From: Bacillota bacterium
Lineage (GTDB): Bacteria > Bacillota_A > Clostridia > Clostridiales > Clostridiaceae
Assembly (NCBI GenBank): GCA_021780795.1
Contig: JAJXYA010000186.1
Location: 1-7,755, forward strand
Length of the DNA: 7,755 nt
Reading direction: 5' to 3'
Program-made: the position numbers and the translations under genes
Part shown: one piece after another, positions 7,001 to 7,755 of the stretch
Position numbering within the stretch: position 1 is the first letter of the stretch
Layout: each line of letters begins with the position of its first letter
The notes under the pieces: model-generated
Database searches by the model: none
Told to the model about the DNA's origin: nothing
Seen by the model: only the letters and a program-made list of their open reading frames with translations

Positions 7001-7041
7001 ATTTACACATATAAATATGAATAATACTTATATGTGTAAAT
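7001..7041. repeat. Inverted repeat with perfect 14-bp arms
   Basis: ATTTACACATATAA (7001-7014) and TTATATGTGTAAAT (7028-7041) are exact reverse complements separated by 13 bases. No T-run follows on either strand, so it is not a usual intrinsic terminator. It may be a regulator binding site between the divergent units or an extra RNA stem. Confidence 0.55.
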
Positions 7042-7044
7042 ATT

Positions 7045-7062
7045 AGGTTCCAAAAGGAACCT
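7045..7062. repeat. Palindrome AGGTTCCAAAAGGAACCT
   Basis: Seven-base perfect arms flank an AAAA (TTTT) loop, just right of the 14-bp inverted repeat. No T-run follows on either strand, so an operator-like role or an RNA hairpin is more likely than a terminator. A TATAAG at 7032-7027 on the minus strand could be a -10 element for the hairpin RNA, which would place this palindrome near its -35; that is speculative. Confidence 0.45.
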
Positions 7063-7099
7063 TAGTATAGAATCATAAACAGATATTAATAATTTTACA

Positions 7100-7129
7100 T
7101 TTACATATTCTGTAATATTGTAACATAAT
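7100..7129 (+). promoter_or_regulatory. Possible promoter of the leucine-rich-repeat gene
   Basis: TTTACA (7100-7105), an 18-base spacer, then CATAAT (7124-7129), each matching consensus at 5 of 6 positions. Transcription would start near 7136, leaving a leader of about 74 bases. Sequence is AT-rich throughout, so chance matches are easy. I see nothing else in 7063-7209 apart from the ribosome-binding site. Confidence 0.4.
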
Positions 7130-7209
7130 AGTAAATTTATAAAGGGGTTTCAATGTATTTATAGAACTGATTATATATTGGAGTAATAAAATTGAAAAGG
7201 AGAAAAAAT

Positions 7210-7755
7210 ATGGACAATTTTAAATTACTTAGCAATAAATACATTAAAGTTATTTTAATTACGGTTATCATTATAGGAGCTTTCTCAACCTTTCAGTATA
7301 AAAAATATCTAGACACTAATGTAATAAGATTTAAAAATGAAAACTTTGAAAAACTAGTGAGGATGACTATTCATAAACCTAAAGGACATATTTTTAAGAA
7401 GGATTTAGAAAGCATAAAAGAAATCCATGCTAATTTTGGCAAGGTATCTGATTCATTTCGTAGTGATATAACTTATAAAATCACTGATTTAGATGGAATA
7501 CAATACTTGAAAAATCTAGAAACGCTATCCTTAGCAAGAAATGATATTAGAGATATATCACCACTTAGTAGTTTATCAAAACTAAAATATCTAGATATAT
7601 CCTCAAATAGAGAATTAACAGATATATCACCCTTAAGTAATTTGTCAAATTTAGAATATCTAGATATATCTTCAAGTAAAGAATTAACCAATATAATTTC
7701 ATTAAGTAAATTAACTAAACTAGAATATTTAGATGCTATCGGCAATAAGATCGGA
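7210..7755 (+). CDS. Membrane-anchored leucine-rich-repeat protein, C-terminus cut by window edge
   Basis: The first 182 residues of an internalin-like leucine-rich-repeat protein. ATG 7210 follows AAAGGAG with a 7-base spacer. Residues about 11-28 (YIKVILITVIIIGAFSTF) form a hydrophobic segment after a short basic stub. I see no clear cleavage site or lipobox, so it is probably an N-terminal anchor with the rest outside the cell. Residues about 30-90 are a charged, unrecognised linker. Repeats start near residue 90 with the pattern LxxLxxLxLxxNxIxDISPL (LKNLETLSLARNDIRDISPL, then LSKLKYLDISSN). They average 22-23 residues and continue to the window end. Such repeats usually bind proteins; the partner is unknown. 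It is divergent from the two-component operon, and the sequence shows no functional link. No C-terminal wall anchor can be assessed. Confidence 0.88.
   Translation, partial: MDNFKLLSNKYIKVILITVIIIGAFSTFQYKKYLDTNVIRFKNENFEKLVRMTIHKPKGHIFKKDLESIKEIHANFGKVSDSFRSDITYKITDLDGIQYLKNLETLSLARNDIRDISPLSSLSKLKYLDISSNRELTDISPLSNLSNLEYLDISSSKELTNIISLSKLTKLEYLDAIGNKIG
7552..7755 (+). repeat. Tandem 69-bp coding repeats of the leucine-rich-repeat gene
   Basis: Unit 1 (7552-7620) and unit 2 (7621-7689) are both 69 bases and closely similar, sharing GATATATCACC at the start, CTAGATATATC in the middle and GAATTAAC at the end. Unit 3 (7690-7755) is more diverged and incomplete. Each unit encodes one 23-residue leucine-rich repeat, so the gene has probably grown by unit duplication. 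Confidence 0.75.

Noticed and set aside
7045..7062. Rho-independent terminator
   Set aside because: The stem is good but no T-run follows on either strand.
7473..7745. 90-codon open frame on the minus strand with an internal repeat
   Set aside because: Its repeats mirror the 69-bp units of the leucine-rich-repeat gene; the plus-strand frame has the start signal and membrane segment.

Overview
The window looks like chromosomal DNA of a low-GC anaerobic Firmicute, most likely Clostridium sensu lato. The reasons are strong AT bias, A/T-ending codons, purine-rich ribosome-binding sites (AGGAGG, AGGGGG), and protein families typical of clostridia. I cannot name the species.

Layout. (1) Positions 1-4316, minus strand: a three-gene operon read right to left. 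It encodes a GlpA/GlpO-like FAD dehydrogenase with a C-terminal [2Fe-2S] BFD domain, then an FAD/NAD(P) oxidoreductase fused to a DUF1667 cysteine domain, then an FGGY-family sugar/polyol kinase that runs off the left edge. A good sigma-A-type promoter precedes the operon (TTGATT-17-TATAAT, 4359-4387). (2) Positions 4511-6692, minus strand: an OmpR-family response regulator and its sensor kinase, overlapping by 8 bases, with their own promoter and an intrinsic terminator that contains the kinase stop codon. (3) Positions 6693-7209: a gene-free region dominated by a large imperfect inverted repeat (6771-6994) that would fold into one long hairpin, followed by two smaller palindromes. (4) From 7210, plus strand: the start of a membrane-anchored leucine-rich-repeat protein that runs off the right edge.

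How the genes may work together. In the operon the kinase would phosphorylate a polyol or sugar. The DAO-BFD flavoprotein would oxidise a phosphorylated or hydroxy-acid substrate (glycerol 3-phosphate is the obvious candidate). Electrons would then pass through the iron-sulfur domain and the second flavoprotein to NAD(P). This is inferred from family and context. The second flavoprotein carries an in-frame amber codon between its FAD and NAD motifs, so as written the electron path is broken. The two-component pair may control neighbouring genes, but nothing in the sequence fixes its target.

Most interesting items: the long-hairpin candidate RNA at about 6719-6994, probably on the minus strand, and the nonsense-interrupted, DUF1667-fused oxidoreductase.
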